Shown here piece by piece: positions 11,682-24,214 of a stretch of 64,000 nt of DNA; the stretch's first letter is position 1; each line of letters begins with the position of its first letter. A program made the position numbers and the translations under genes. The stretch is from Marsupella aquatica (Eukaryota > Marchantiophyta), in the NCBI GenBank assembly GCA_973895155.1, contig OZ316897.1, positions 8,122,001-8,186,000 of the forward strand, in the 5' to 3' direction. Under the pieces are notes generated by a model. It made no database searches. It saw nothing but the letters and a program-made list of their open reading frames with translations, and was not told the origin of the DNA.

Positions 11682-13309
11682 ACGCACGCAGTACAGTGAT
11701 GTCCACGGCTTTCAGGGAATGTTGGCTCCACGGACCAACAAAAATGAAGTTCCACTACTCGAGGTCCAGCAGTGCTTCTTTCCTCAAATCACAGGGGCTG
11801 CAGTCTACAAAGTGAAGATCTATAGTTCCGTAGTCGTTTAGTTGCCACGAGCAGATTTGAATGTTCAAAGACACAGCCATTGTGAGCAACTCTCAGATAG
11901 TTTTGGAGCCCTGTTTGAGCCACTACAGAACATTAGAAGGAGAAGATGGGAACTGACCCTTTTGGGGAAGGGAGCAGATGGAAGAAATGAAATTTGAACG
12001 GATTATCTTACAGTAAGTCGTTTGGTGGCTAGATTAGAACACAGATAGATCGAGGAAAAGATGTAAACTCTGCGAAAGTGTAAGACAAAATCGCGCGAAG
12101 TCCATCATTTTAGATTTCATTGACTCCTCTGTCAGTTGTACATAATGTTTTTTCCTCAGATTGCATTTAATCTGATTCAGAATGTCATGGCCTATGCCTC
12201 GATATCGTTGACAATTTTGATATTTATGGTGGATTTATCCACACTAAGTAAAACTCACTTGAATGTTGAAAACGTAAGGAAATGATTTATCTCGACGAAC
12301 CGATGTACAATGGTATCCAGCCCAGATACTGGATTCAACTCAATCACGGATCTAAGCATCCACTTGGGAACTGAAGGCCGTCAGCCAGGCCCGGTTGATG
12401 GAAACTAAACTGGAAACTCTCGAGGGTGGAGGTTGGAAAACCACACATGCATACGGAGCTAATTCTGATCGGTGTCTTGAACTCACGGTCACGGTAATAC
12501 GAACCTTGAAAATGAAGAAAACAATCGAGCTCAAACTAGAGTTTAAATCCATCCCATGTCGACAGATCTGCTTTCGGGGGGTGGGGAAGCTAGGAGTGGA
12601 CTGGAGGAGAGACAATCGTGTCGCTGCTAATTTGAGCATCTTTCTAAGAATTGAACAAGACAGTATGAAAAGTGCGTTTCTACGATCAGTTGATAGGATA
12701 GCCCGACAAGAGCCGTAGCCCACTAGCCCTCCCTTTTTCACTGGACTTGAGGATATTCATAAAATAGCGGGATGACATCTACAAGTTTGAGTGAACCCTA
12801 ATAAGTCGGTGCATCATAGAGACGTAGCGCAGGAAGGTTGACTTTCAATCATCCAATCACTTTTTGATGGATCATTCGATTCCAAAAATTCTCTTCGCAC
12901 AATCATACAGTACAGAGCAATCTTCTCACGGTACGGAAAAAAACTTACAGGATTTTGTTGGAGGGTGTATGACTGTAGGCCCACGATGTAGGCTATAGGT
13001 CAGCTCGCTTTTCCATTGAAAGTTGAAAGTCGAAAGGCACCAGCAGTCCAGCACCCTCCCCTTAAAACCGGCCGTGATGATTCTGCTCCAGTCAACACCC
13101 GAATTCAACGGAGATTCTGCAGACGACTTGAGGCGCGAAATTCATAACAAACGGACTAGAGAAAAATTTAGACACTACAGTAGTAGACCATGAAGAGAAC
13201 AGTGAGCTCCAATTCAACGAAGCAGACATGAAAACAAGGAATTGCAAAGTTAGAGCACGAAATCGAGAAAACATACGGCTGAGAAGGACTTTATGGTTCT
13301 CGAAACTCT
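11682..13309. other. 3' flank of kinase and intergenic DNA
   Basis: Holds the presumed 3' UTR of the LRR kinase and then about 1.3 kb with no supported gene. Overlapping opposed frames at 12352-12741 (minus, 129 codons) and 12395-12718 (plus, 107 codons) have no recognisable domain and cannot both be real; I annotate neither. Confidence 0.5.
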
Positions 13310-14365
13310 ACAGAAAAGCCCTCATAGACCTAAAGAATGGTTCTGGAAACTCTGATGGGCACAATCAGACCCAGTAACACAACAGGCCGTCAAGAGAAGA
13401 GTGTTACTTGATAGGACCCCTGAGGTTTGGGATGCGTTGATTGAAAGTCTATCAAGCTCAATCAACAGTCCCGATCACTCAGGAGAGTTAGACACTTTCT
13501 TTTGGGGGAGCCATCAACCAAATACCTCTAGATTGTGCTATGGAGCATAGTTTAATGTGTGTGCTATCACCCATGGACACAAAGGTTTGACGACATGCCG
13601 TCATGGAATCGCACCAGGGGGAATATTTGGTGCTATGAGTTCATGTAAGCATCTTGTCAAAAATAAGTATAAAAAATTATAAATTGTGTTGAGGAGCATA
13701 GTTTGATGAGTGGATCATTTCTCATGGACACAAAGGTTTGACAAGATGCCCCCATGGAAATCATACAACCCTGATAATCTGGTTTTGTGAGCCCATCTAT
13801 GCATCTTGTGAATGTTATAAATAGTGTTATAGAGTCTAATTTTCTCTAGTGTTCTTGGAACCCTGAAGAAAAGCCCCCATAGATGTACAAGGTTGGTTCA
13901 GGAAACTCTGATGGGCACAATTAAACCTTATTGTAACACAACAGGTGTACTGTGATAATTTGTAAATTATGTTATGGAGCATACCGATGTTTGGCTTATC
14001 ACTGATGGACACAAAGGTTTGACAAGATACACCCATGTACTCAGAGAACTCTGATGGTCTGGTTCTGTGAGTCCATTCAAGTATCTTGTCAAAATGTAAA
14101 GTGTTACAGAGTACAGTTTTCTCTCATGTTCTCAGAACCCAGGAGAAAAGCCCCTTAGACACAAGGTTGGTTATGAAGACTCTGATGGGCACAATCAAAC
14201 TCTAGTGTAACACAACAGGTGTGTTGTGAAAAAATGTGTTATTAAGCATAGCTTGATTGATTTTTGTATTATCAGTGATGGACAGAAAGGTTGAACAAGA
14301 TACCCCCATGGACTCACATAACCCTGATAATTTGGTTCTGTGAATCAAAGCATCTTGTCAAACTT
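13310..14365. repeat. Degenerate tandem array, about 279-bp unit
   Basis: GGAAACTCTGATGGGCACAAT with its neighbourhood recurs at about 13340, 13900 and 14180 (558 and 280 apart, i.e. two units then one). ACAAAGGTTTGACAAGAT recurs at about 13731 and 14010, with diverged forms at 13578 and 14283. Four diverged units of roughly 279 bp, one partly deleted. No coding potential is seen. Confidence 0.82.
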
Positions 14366-16814
14366 TTGTGAAGGCTTTTCCTTTTCCCAACCCACAAACC
14401 TTTTTTCTCCTTTTGCTCTCCCTCGAGCCACCCTTTTCTTCCCTCCAACATGTTTTAACAATGAGAAAAAACATGGAGGAAAAAACACGAAGAAAATTCC
14501 ACTTCAAAAAAGCAGATAGCAAAAAGTCACTACTCATACCAATGCACTTCTAATAGATAAGTTACATGCAGAAAGTATTTCATGTAAAGTGCACTATACT
14601 GACATTGTGTGTCAGGTGTAGTCGGAAAATTATATTTGTATATAATATATTGTAAACGATATTATATCTCTTTGGCACATCTTGAGTCAATCTAAGGGTG
14701 TAAAAATATTTCTTTTGCACATCTTGGGTCAATCTAAGGGTGTCAAAAATCCTGGAAGACATCTAAGGGGAGTGTGATGTTCCCTCCTTTTTCAAGTTTG
14801 AAAACAGATTGCAGGGGCATCTAGCAACATGGCCACACATTGTATTTATGCATCTTAGGCACCATATCTTCAATTGACTTATATTTTTCACCTACTTTTG
14901 CACACTTAAGTTGCACACCAGATAACATGGTTGCAATGACAACATTGAGGACAACATAGGCGCAATGGCATGGCCACAAAAACCACATAGTGGCGACAGC
15001 AATGGTGCAATGCACAAAACATTGGACTAGTCCAACACTCTAATAATTGAAGGTCCAGATTTCCCCCCTCCCCCTCCTCCTCTTATGTTTTATAAATGAC
15101 ATTAAGGATAGAATCATTTTTGGCCGTAAGTAGAAGGATGCTTTTTTCCAAACCGTGACCATTAGATTTGTCCAAAATTAATGACACGTCATTGAGGACT
15201 AGAAATCCTTGAAAATTAAGGCACAGGAAACATAAAATGGTTGGATCCAAAATATGGGTGCATTTGATCAAGTGATGGTTGACAAAGGAGACAGTACAGG
15301 TTGGCATGCAACTATTGTGCGGAGAGGCATGAGCCATTGGGTCGTCCTTTTTGACTTATGAGATTCAATTTTCTAATATTAATGGCAACAGTCTGCCTTT
15401 TAAGACGAGGGTACATCAAGTTTGGTTCTATTTAATTTTCTAAATCAGTCTGGCTATAACTGATAATGGCAAACAAATTACAAAAATCAATAGGTGTGCA
15501 AGTGGAGAGGAGCTAATGACTGATAACTCTAACAAAACTCCATATTAAAGGAAAATAGCACAAGAGGTTTATGGTGATTTTACAAGACCTGGGTACTTGT
15601 GACCTTTTCTACCAAAGCATAGACTCCAGACCAAAAATCTTTGAGTTCTAGAAATGCAAATCCCTTGAATGGAGCCAACTTTTGGAAACTCTTGACAAAA
15701 CCAACTAACCAAGCTCTTCAGATCAGCATTGCCCTGGGCCCACGACTTGCCATTGATGTAAGATTGGTAGATAAGGTTGCACCAACTTTAAGCAAGCTTC
15801 CCCAAACAGTATTGAAAAGCTTTTAGTACTACACTGTCTAGTATGAAGACAAATCAGCAAAATGTTCTTTCAGCTAATTATAGTTGAAATGATCCCCCAG
15901 GCAAAAGAAAATAAATTAGACTGTCTTGTAGTGTTTCCAGTTCAAAAAGATTATAATCTTAAGAAGAATATTTAATCATTCGTTTTAAGAGTTGGGATAA
16001 ACTTTTTTATGAACCATCTTAAAGCAGAAAATTTTTAGTTTTGGGTGACTTGGTACGCCCTTGGCCTCTCCTCATTGTTCATGGCCTTACAAAGTGTAGA
16101 CCTCAAATTTATCCCCATATGTCATCTTTTTAGAATGTTAAGCCGGGATGGAACAAGGGGTTTTCTCTGAAGCCGCCATGAATTTCCAAAGCTGAGATGG
16201 ACTGCCTCAAAAAACATCAAAATATGCTCAAATATAACTCTTTACTATTTTGACCAAACATGATTGTAAACTAGCTCCTGACCATTTGCAGCTGGTTTCC
16301 ATTAGTTTATACAGGTGGTAAGTGAAGGCTCACACACAAACTACTCAGGGCGTCATTCACTAAAGTGCAACGTCTATTGACAGTTAATGTATAGTATTTG
16401 ACCATTTTTGCACTCATCGGCAATGGAGATTTTAGTTTATAATATGTGACCGGTTTTGCCCTCATTGGCATTTTTGCACTCATTGCATTTTTGCACTCAT
16501 ATATCTCAAATGTGAAACTTTGTCAGGGTGGAAACTTTTGAGCTTAAAAAGAGATTCAAAAGTTGCCCAAATAACTGCACACGTCTGCTAAAATGTAACA
16601 TTTTACAGTTTGGTTGGGGAGCCTGGAAAACTACTACTGGAGGAGTCCTTCTCTAAAATGAGGGTCCTTTGCTTTAGGTGAGTTTTGGATGTAAAATGAA
16701 GCAACATATGTCACAATCTATGGGGATGGCAATTTTTATAGACAGTGACAAAGGAGCATGACTCAAGTTAGCTGTGAGTCTCTTAGACCCCAATTGCACA
16801 TACAAGTATCTCTC
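14366..16814. other. Intergenic AT-rich stretch
   Basis: No supported gene. Contents seen: a two-copy 42-bp repeat GCACATCTTG(A/G)GTCAATCTA at 14675-14748; a segment at 16150-16380 that matches 38230-38410 (dispersed repeat); and short AT-rich filler. Frames of 60-85 codons on both strands look random. Confidence 0.55.
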
Positions 16815-16890
16815 ATTCTACAGGAGTGTTAGGTGAGATCCAACTTATCGCTCATTCTACACGAGTATTCTGGTGAGATCCAACTTTTAC
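16815..16890. repeat. Short direct duplication
   Basis: CTCATTCTACAGGAGTGTTAG and its diverged neighbour CTCATTCTACACGAGTATTC are each followed by GGTGAGATCCAACTT, a two-copy repeat of about 41 bp at the left end of a larger nested repeat block. Confidence 0.7.
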
Positions 16891-16904
16891 AGTAAACTCC
16901 ACTA

Positions 16905-17196
16905 TTCACTGCTGGCAGGAATGGAGAGTAGCCAGACTGGGAAGGGGCCCTTTTATATGGACAGGCGTGGTTTAAAATGGTGCACCGGTGTATGTCCCCA
17001 CCTCTAAACATCGTGCAGATAAATTGAATGTGACAAATTTGAGTGCCTATTCACTGCTGGCAGGAATGGAGGGTAGCCTGACTGGGAAGGGGTCCTTTTA
17101 TCCAGGCAGGCGTGGTTTAAAGTGGTGCACCGGAATTGTATGTCCCCACCTCTAAACATGGTGCAGCTAAATTGACTGTCACTAGTTTGAGTGTCT
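16905..17196. repeat. 146-bp tandem repeat, two copies
   Basis: TCACTGCTGGCAGGAATGGA starts at 16905 and at 17051 (period 146). Both copies run through GGCGTGGTTTAAA and GTCCCCACCTCTAAACAT to a GTTTGAGTG-like end. The tail of the second unit seeds the 43-bp array that follows. The block ends about 300 bases before the SF3A3 start codon. Confidence 0.88.
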
Positions 17197-17366
17197 AAAC
17201 ATGGTGCAGCTAAATTGAATGTCACTAGTTTGAGTGTCTAAACATGGTGCAGCTGAATTGAATGTCACTAGTTTGAGTGTCTAAACATGGGGCAACTAAG
17301 TTGAATGTCACTAGTTTGAGTGTCTAAACATGGGGCACCTAAATTGAATGTCACTAGTTTGAGTGT
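17152..17366. repeat. 43-bp tandem array, five copies
   Basis: CTAAACATG(G)TGCA begins at 17152, 17195, 17238, 17281 and 17324, an exact 43-base period. Each unit carries AATGTCACTAGTTTGAGTGT, or ACTGTCACTAGTTTGAGTGT in the first. Copies 4 and 5 share the change GGTGCA to GGGGCA, so the array grew by stepwise duplication. It sits in the proximal upstream region of SF3A3. Confidence 0.94.
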
Positions 17367-17505
17367 ACAAAGTTACAAAGAAAAGAATACAAAGAAAAGA
17401 ATACTAAAGAGATTTACACAGTGGAGGAGGAACCAAAGGTAAACCCTCACGGAAGAGAGGGATTCACTCACCGAGGAGGGTTTTGCTCCTCCGACGGGGT
17501 CATTG

Positions 17506-17514
17506 AAACCCTAA
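17506..17514 (+). promoter_or_regulatory. Telo-box in the SF3A3 upstream region
   Basis: AAACCCTAA, 151 bases upstream of the SF3A3 ATG. Telo-boxes are common near the transcription start of plant housekeeping and translation/RNA genes (established knowledge). Function here is inferred from motif and position only. Confidence 0.55.
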
Positions 17515-17664
17515 ACGTTTCTCCCTCCATTTGATTTCTCGAGTTTTACGCTCGGGAGAAATTCCAGTCCGGAAGACGTCACGACGACTCGGATCAATTT
17601 TCTCGTCGCGCTGAAATCGAGCTCGGCATTGAGCTTCGCGTGCGATTTTTGGGTCAGCTGCGAG

Positions 17665-20600
17665 ATGTCGGCAACTTTGCTGGAACAAACGAGGGCATGG
17701 CACGAGGAAGTGGAAAGGTTAGAAAGGCTGTTCGTGAAGGACTTGCAGCGCGCTGTCAAGTCTCACAAGGAGAAGTTGCACCAAAATCATCGCGTCAACA
17801 ACATGACGGAGTCCATAGTTGCGTCGAGCCAGAAGCTCGTGAGTCGTTCTTCACCGTTTTCTGTGGCCCGAGAATTTCGTCCCTTCTTTGATGTTGTTTA
17901 TTACTCGTCGTCGACTCTTTATCTGTTGGCAGCTCCAGTCACCAATGCAGTCCCGTAGGGTCATAGGCTGAATCGGTGACGCCCACGTTCATTGCTGCGC
18001 AAGGTGTAATTTGTGCTGTCGCAGTAGCTGTTGGATTGCATATACAGCATTGCTCGAAAGCCCGAGCATTTTGCGTCATATTTTCTGTTGCAATTAACAC
18101 GTTTTGAAGTAATTCAGAAAAAATCGTAATCTCTTGAATTATTTTTTATAGGTTGAAATATACGAGGATAAAGATAATTCCCGCAAAGATGAAATTGCAG
18201 CTCTTGGAGGGCAGATTAACAATGGGCAGAGCAATTACTTCAGTTCGTTTTATGATCGGCTGAAAGAGGTACTTGTTCCCATCGCATTGGTGTATCACTT
18301 CAATTTGTATGTACTTATAGGTGCAATGCAAGGACTGCGTTTTACTTATTTACAGCATGACCTTCGTCACCAGGCTCTGTCACTCGAGCCTCACAGTCAT
18401 GAACATAATGAACTATTCCTGGATATTTAATAAAGTTTTTGAAGTCATTCGTTCAATTGGGTTGTTCAGTGGTGGAAGGTACAGCTTCTAGTATGGCACA
18501 AAGTATCAAGGGAACGAAATTTGCTGGACAATCTTGGCCTTTGCGAAATTAATTGTCTCTTGTAGACCCGCTTTGGTTGTCTTTGAGATTTGAGTGGACG
18601 AGCCTTCTTGTTGGGAGCGACAAATGATTTTGAACTGAAAGGAAATGCTGATCTGCGTCCTTTTCGATCACTGAGTCTTTTGGGGTGGGCCTTCTAGTTT
18701 AGTGTTTAAGGTGCTGTGCAGTCCTTTTGAACCCCTTGAGTACACGCTGGCTTGCTTTCATGTTCTCTTAAAACAAGAGGGTCATTTTTTCTCTTAGGCT
18801 CCGAATAGGTATTTTGTTATGAGTCTAGGTTCTGGGCGAGAACTGAAATTATGGAATTTATCAGCCGGCTGTGTTTATTGTAGTAATACAAATGTGGGTT
18901 GCCTTTTGAACTACAGATTCGAGAATATCACAGACGGCACCCCACTGCTAGGGTAGTTGATGAAGGTGAAGACGCGGAAGAAATTTTGAAAGAAGAGCCA
19001 TGGATCGAGTTCAGCGGCGAGGTATACTTATCTGTTTGAGTTGTGTGAATGTAATATCTTCTGCTCAGGTTGCTTAATTATTAGGGTTTACACGATTTGA
19101 AATGTACTACAATGTTTTCATTGCGCAGTACACGGAACAATTCCGAAGCAATGTTAGAAAGATAGTGTGGGGTGTCATATTTATGGTCCGGTGGTTCTTG
19201 TATCCGTCAAGTTGTTACAGACATCTGTGCTCTTAATGCACTAATATTTTGTAGTTCTGCGTGTCTTAGGAAGCATACGGAAGATATCTTGACTTGCACG
19301 AATTGTACAACGCCTATCTCAATTCCAAGTTCTGCCGGAAAGCCAATGGCCAGCCTATCGAGTACTCTGCTTATCTTGAGGAATTTTCGCAACCACAGGA
19401 AATTGCTCGCAATCATAAGCTTTCAAGGTCAGAGCACTGACTGTAATCTACTGATGTGTGCTATACACTAGGAAATGTTGTTTCCAGATTTGTGGACTGC
19501 AAGTACTTCAACCTCTGCCTATTGGAGATCTTGATTCTTTACATATGTGTGAAACATTTTCATGTCTGGCACTTTAAAGTCTTCCTGTCAAAGCAAATCA
19601 ACTATATTTTGTCTTTTCTGCAGACCGTATCAGGAGTACTTGGCAAATTTGATTGAGTATCTTCGATCATTTTTTCAACGAACACGACCACTTGAAGATC
19701 TGGATAAAGTGTTCTCTAAAGTATGTGCTTTTGCTCATTTTCAAATCTACTGCTCCCATTAACTCCACTTGGTGTAGCACTACCTGCACACCTGTTCCAG
19801 CTATATGTAGTTTGTTAAATAGAGTTATCTTTGGACAGAAGATCACTTTCCATCCCCTTTCCAATTCAGTTATTCAGTCTGTACCTGCTTTGTCCCAGCC
19901 GTAGGCAAATTCTTCATCAGTCCGCTTTTTGACAGGTGGAGACCGAGTTCAACCAGCTTTGGGATGCTGGGGCTCTTGATGGTTGGGAAGATCAAGGCTT
20001 GGGAAAGCCTGATGATCCTATGATTGACATTGATGACTACGATTCGGTAGAGGAGCTCATGGAATTGGGGCCTGAGCGACTTAAAGATGTGAGTATAGCT
20101 CTTCTTAAACCGCTGACACCGATTTGCATATCATGTTTGCTTGAGCACGATTCTTGTTTGCCAAGAAGTTCACAAGTTTTGTCTCGTGAACAGTCTGGAA
20201 ATACTCTGTATTGATTTGGAATGATAACAGCTTACTCTTAGCATGATGTTGATTGCAAATTTCTTTCTATTTTGTCATTGGAGTGACTGAGTAGGCTGCC
20301 TTCGAAAATCTTTACCTATAATAGGTGACTGATATTGCTATGAGGAGAAGCATCAAGAAATCTCGAACTTGTTCCAAGTCACTTGTGCAAACGTCGGGAT
20401 TTAGGAGGGTCATAGGATGTTTATTGTCGTCCATTGATTGGTTCTTGATCCATAGAATCCTGGTTTGAACTTTTGTCGAACTGTCAGGCACTAAGCTCCT
20501 TAGGACTTAAGGCTGGTGGCACGTTGCAACAGCGGACAGAACGTCTCTTCTTAACCAAGGTAAGTTTCGTAATGACTTCTTCCCACGTCCTAAGCTCATT

Positions 20601-22360
20601 TGAAGAATCTGGCCTGCTCGTTGTCCATGGCCAAGTTACAGAAATAGGAGTAGCTCATGAAGGAAAAACCATTTCTCCAGGGCTAGGTAATGATCAGGCT
20701 ACTGTTAGACATCATATCTAGATGAACTCTTCTGAGTTTGGTTTTATTGTAGAACACTGGCGTGGCGCTAGTGACTGGATCCAGTTTACAGATACTTGCA
20801 TCAAAATGCTATTTTTAAACTCTTTATTACGGCGCTTATCAGAAATGTCAATAGTACATCGACTGTTGAAGGTAGAAGTTCTTGATAGCTTCAGTCCATT
20901 TTGTTCCGATATGTTTGGCATAGTGAAGTTGAGCTAACAATCTCTGCACTTTTCTCTGTAAAGACTACTCCTATCGATGAGCTTGATCGAAAACATTTTG
21001 CGAAAGGATATCAACCAGCACAGCGACATACAGAAGAAGAGGCAGCTCAACAAGTGCAACAAATGAAAGAAGTTGCTTTAGCGGAAACTCAGCTGCAGCG
21101 GTTATGTGAACTTTTACGTGAGGTCAGAGAAGCAGTCTTGATTCACCTTTACGAGGCTTTTCACAGTTGGGATGCAAACAGAAAAAAAGTGGTTGGTTGT
21201 TGAGGTGCTGAGAAGTCTAGCTAGGTTTTCTCCCATGTGACAATTTAGAATTGCTGTTCCGATTTCGTGGACTGTTGTGGGTTTATTGTAAGGCTCTCCA
21301 AAATCATTCCTTGCTTGGATTTTTCATTTGTTCTAGGTTATTGAAGAAACGAAAGCCCATGTGGGTAGGAGGCAAGCTTTAACATATGAAGAGATGGAAG
21401 CGGAGAGGGAAGAGGTAAAAACTCAAATGCCACGCGGGCGTTTTAATCAGAAGTGCCATATGTCGGTTTGGGGCACTATTTGTGCAGCTACTTACTGAAT
21501 TCACAAGTTTACAAAGAGACTGAACTGAGTAGTGAAGTCAGTAATGCACTCAGGTTCATTTCTGTCTTAATGTGTATATGCATCCTATGTCTGCAGGATG
21601 AAGTACAAGCAGAGAGTGAAAGCGACGAGGAGGATCAGGCTATTTACAACCCCTTGAAACTACCAATGGGTTGGGATGGAAAGCCCATACCTTACTGGCT
21701 CTACAAGCTACATGGACTTGGACAGGTAAATCTTGCCGAAGAGGCCTTGTTAGAAATCTTCGTACACATTCTCTGTGAATTTTTCAGCTCCTATCGGAAA
21801 AAGGATGAGAAGGAAAGTTACAGGGAAGCTTGATGGATTCGCGAAGTAACTGTACGATGTAGAAGACAACTTATGTTGTTCTGCTGTTTGTTTCCTGTGA
21901 TTGACCTGTAGGAATTCAAATGCGAAATCTGCGGCAACAACAGCTACTGGGGTCGAAGGGCATTTGAAAGGCATTTCAAAGAATGGCGGCACCAGCATGG
22001 CATGCGTTGTTTGGGAATCCCCAACACGAAGAACTTCCATGAGATTACATCAATTAAGGTGCTCAGTCTATATGTTTGTGGATAGGATTCAAGGCAGTTT
22101 CTCTATGTGCTGTTTCCACCACATAATTACAAATGTCTGTGTTGTTTATGATTTTTTCTTTTACGAACCGTGCCTAAGCGTACTTTGTGGATACTGAATG
22201 TCCCTTTTTCCAGGACGCAAAGGCATTGTGGGAGAAGATCCAAGAAAGACAAGGAGTGAATAAATGGAGGCCAGATTTAGAAGAAGAGTATGAAGACCAG
22301 GATGGCAATGTTTACAACAAGAAAACTTTTGCAGATCTACAACGCCAAGGACTGATTTGA
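17665..22360 (+). CDS. SF3A3: Splicing factor 3A subunit 3 (SF3a60)
   Basis: Nuclear subunit of the SF3a complex; with SF3b it makes the 17S U2 snRNP competent to bind the branch site. Twelve GT-AG exons: 17665-17838, 18152-18268, 18917-19021, 19270-19427, 19624-19720, 19936-20088, 20488-20559, 20964-21122, 21337-21414, 21597-21725, 21912-22058, 22214-22360. All phases agree, giving 511 aa, close to the roughly 500 aa usual for the family. The N-terminus starts [20 protein letters not shown]. Central [14 protein letters not shown] and [20 protein letters not shown] are typical of the family. The C-terminal matrin-type zinc finger has C418, C421, H435 and H441. A telo-box lies upstream. An upstream in-frame TTG at 17629 is not needed. 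The Arabidopsis orthologue is ATROPOS (family knowledge). Every expected region is present. Confidence 0.97.
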
Positions 22361-22795
22361 AATGAATATGAAAACATCACGCAAAGCGCAGTATGTTTTC
22401 CGTCTTAGTTGTTCAAGGGTCATCCCCCGTTGTAACTCTTATCATGTGTACATGAGTCTATGCAAAGGTTTTTCGACTATTTCGCGTGTGCAGCGACAAC
22501 AAGAGCGCAAATTGGATGGATATTTTGAAACTTGTAATTCCGCTTGGATAAAACCATCTTGCAGAGGAGTGGCGATTTTCGTCAGATTGTTCAGAGCCAT
22601 AGATACCGAGGGTTGGGTATTAGCAGGAGGACGAGTCTTCATGGTTGACTCATTAGAAAGCAGTTCACTTTCAATCCTTGCAGGTTTATTTAGAGGGATC
22701 AGCATTCGTGACCAAATTTATTGAGTTTTGAGAGACTAGTTCCGTGATTGTGCCGATGTGTAATCTATAATGGAAGTCTGTATTGCTTGAAGCAG

Positions 22796-22801
22796 AATAA
22801 A
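22796..22801 (+). terminator. Candidate poly(A) signal of SF3A3
   Basis: AATAAA, 436 bases after the SF3A3 stop, in a T/A-rich context. This is the best near-upstream-element candidate I see; plant poly(A) signals are loose, so confidence is modest. A 120-codon frame at 22362-22724 falls within this putative 3' UTR and is not annotated. Confidence 0.35.
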
Positions 22802-23731
22802 TCATTGCCACATCAGGTGGAATTGTATTGTCTCTGGGTAGACTACGGTGGGTGGTGACAGGACGGTATTTGTCATGAGATCCTGTGGGTCGCATGTGAT
22901 TTACTTTGCCTCTTCATATTGGCCCAGCCCGTGTCTTTCGCTAGGCTGTCCCAGTCTGAGCAGGAGGTGCATCTTCAGACCGAGACTTTACTTTTTCATT
23001 CTGACAGATTGGGCCTGTACTTGGGGCTGCAGTAGACTCAAGTTTAGGTTCAGTATGGCAGCTTAGTACTGAACCTATTTCCTGTGACTTTACAGATGAG
23101 AACTCCCTTGTAATTCATTAGTCGGTCCTAAAAGGACAACATAAGTTTATACACCCATAAACACTGACTTTCCCATCCAGACATCACCTCAAACATTTGT
23201 GTCCATCCCAGCTTCCGCCTTGAGGACCAGTGGTTGTTAATAAAATACCCTAGGCCATACTATGCAAGCCTAAATGCTTCATTTTTTGTCAATCATTTAA
23301 AAACTTTGTGTCCTTAGAAGCTTCCACGGGTAGTGATTTATATTGTAGGGATGATCAGGCTTGCACATGCCCTGCATGAAAGCTACTATTTTTACCTATC
23401 AGATGATAATGCAATGCCATAAATGTTTTCTTCAGATTTCATTTCTTCCCCTTGAAAGCAACATATACAACCGTAAGTCAGTGTTTGTATCAAAATAATT
23501 AATTATTCATAAAACATGCATTGTAAAGTTTAGGAAAGTCTCACAGAACTCACCCTCACCAGTACCACAAATGTAGTCTTTAATGTGAAAAGTGTTCATC
23601 ATTAAAGATATTACAGCTATGTCTTCACTCAATGGCCCGGTTTAACCTGATGGGCACCTTGACGCCTTGCCGGGCACGTCAAATCGTCAAATGACGGCCC
23701 GAAAACGACCAATTTGACGGATATTTGATAA
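22802..23731. other. Intergenic stretch before the gap
   Basis: About 0.9 kb without a supported gene. The last 100 bases before the N run are CG-rich, with GGCCCGGTTTAACCTGATGG and several TGACG/GTCAAA words. This may be the edge of a repeat that caused the assembly break. Confidence 0.5.
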
Positions 23732-23831
23732 NNNNNNNNNNNNNNNNNNNNNNNNNNNNNNNNNNNNNNNNNNNNNNNNNNNNNNNNNNNNNNNNNNNNN
23801 NNNNNNNNNNNNNNNNNNNNNNNNNNNNNNN
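23732..23831. other. Assembly gap (100 N)
   Basis: Exactly 100 consecutive Ns, the usual placeholder for a gap of unknown size. Translated frames crossing it are meaningless. True distance between the SF3A3 and BTB genes is therefore unknown. Confidence 0.99.
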
Positions 23832-24214
23832 GAAGACAGTAGAGTTGGCAGGAGATGCTATGTCTGAACCGGCTGCAATGGACAGAATACCGGCTGTGAC
23901 TAACTGAGTACAGGCGGTAGCCAGTGCCCACCAATTTACATGTCACATTGCATTGACGACCATAAATGGTGTCATCGTAGTTAAAATTGGCAAATCATTG
24001 AGGTTCATCCCGGTTGTGAAAATCCATGTGAGCATTTTGTCAAACATGGAGGTCCATCTGGGCTTCCTTTTCAGTGTCAATAAGGGTCTATTTTTCCAGG
24101 ACCTTCCACATGCACCCAGTTTGAGCTGATGGGCAAGTTTATGTGTTGTCGACACATAAACTCATCACATTACAGCTCCAAAAGCGGTCTAATGACGCAT
24201 ATTCCTCATTATTC

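Noticed and set aside
11419-11841. 140-codon frames on both strands over the LRR kinase C-terminus
   Set aside because: Shadows of exon 2 of the kinase; codon pattern belongs to the kinase frame.
12352-12741. 129-codon minus-strand frame with a 107-codon plus-strand frame opposite
   Set aside because: Mutually antisense, no domain, no splice or regulatory support, and length within chance expectation.
17629-17664. Extended SF3A3 start at a TTG, 12 codons upstream
   Set aside because: The ATG at 17665 gives the expected family N-terminus; non-ATG initiation is unnecessary.
23629-23946. Frames spanning the N run
   Set aside because: Translation through an assembly gap is meaningless.
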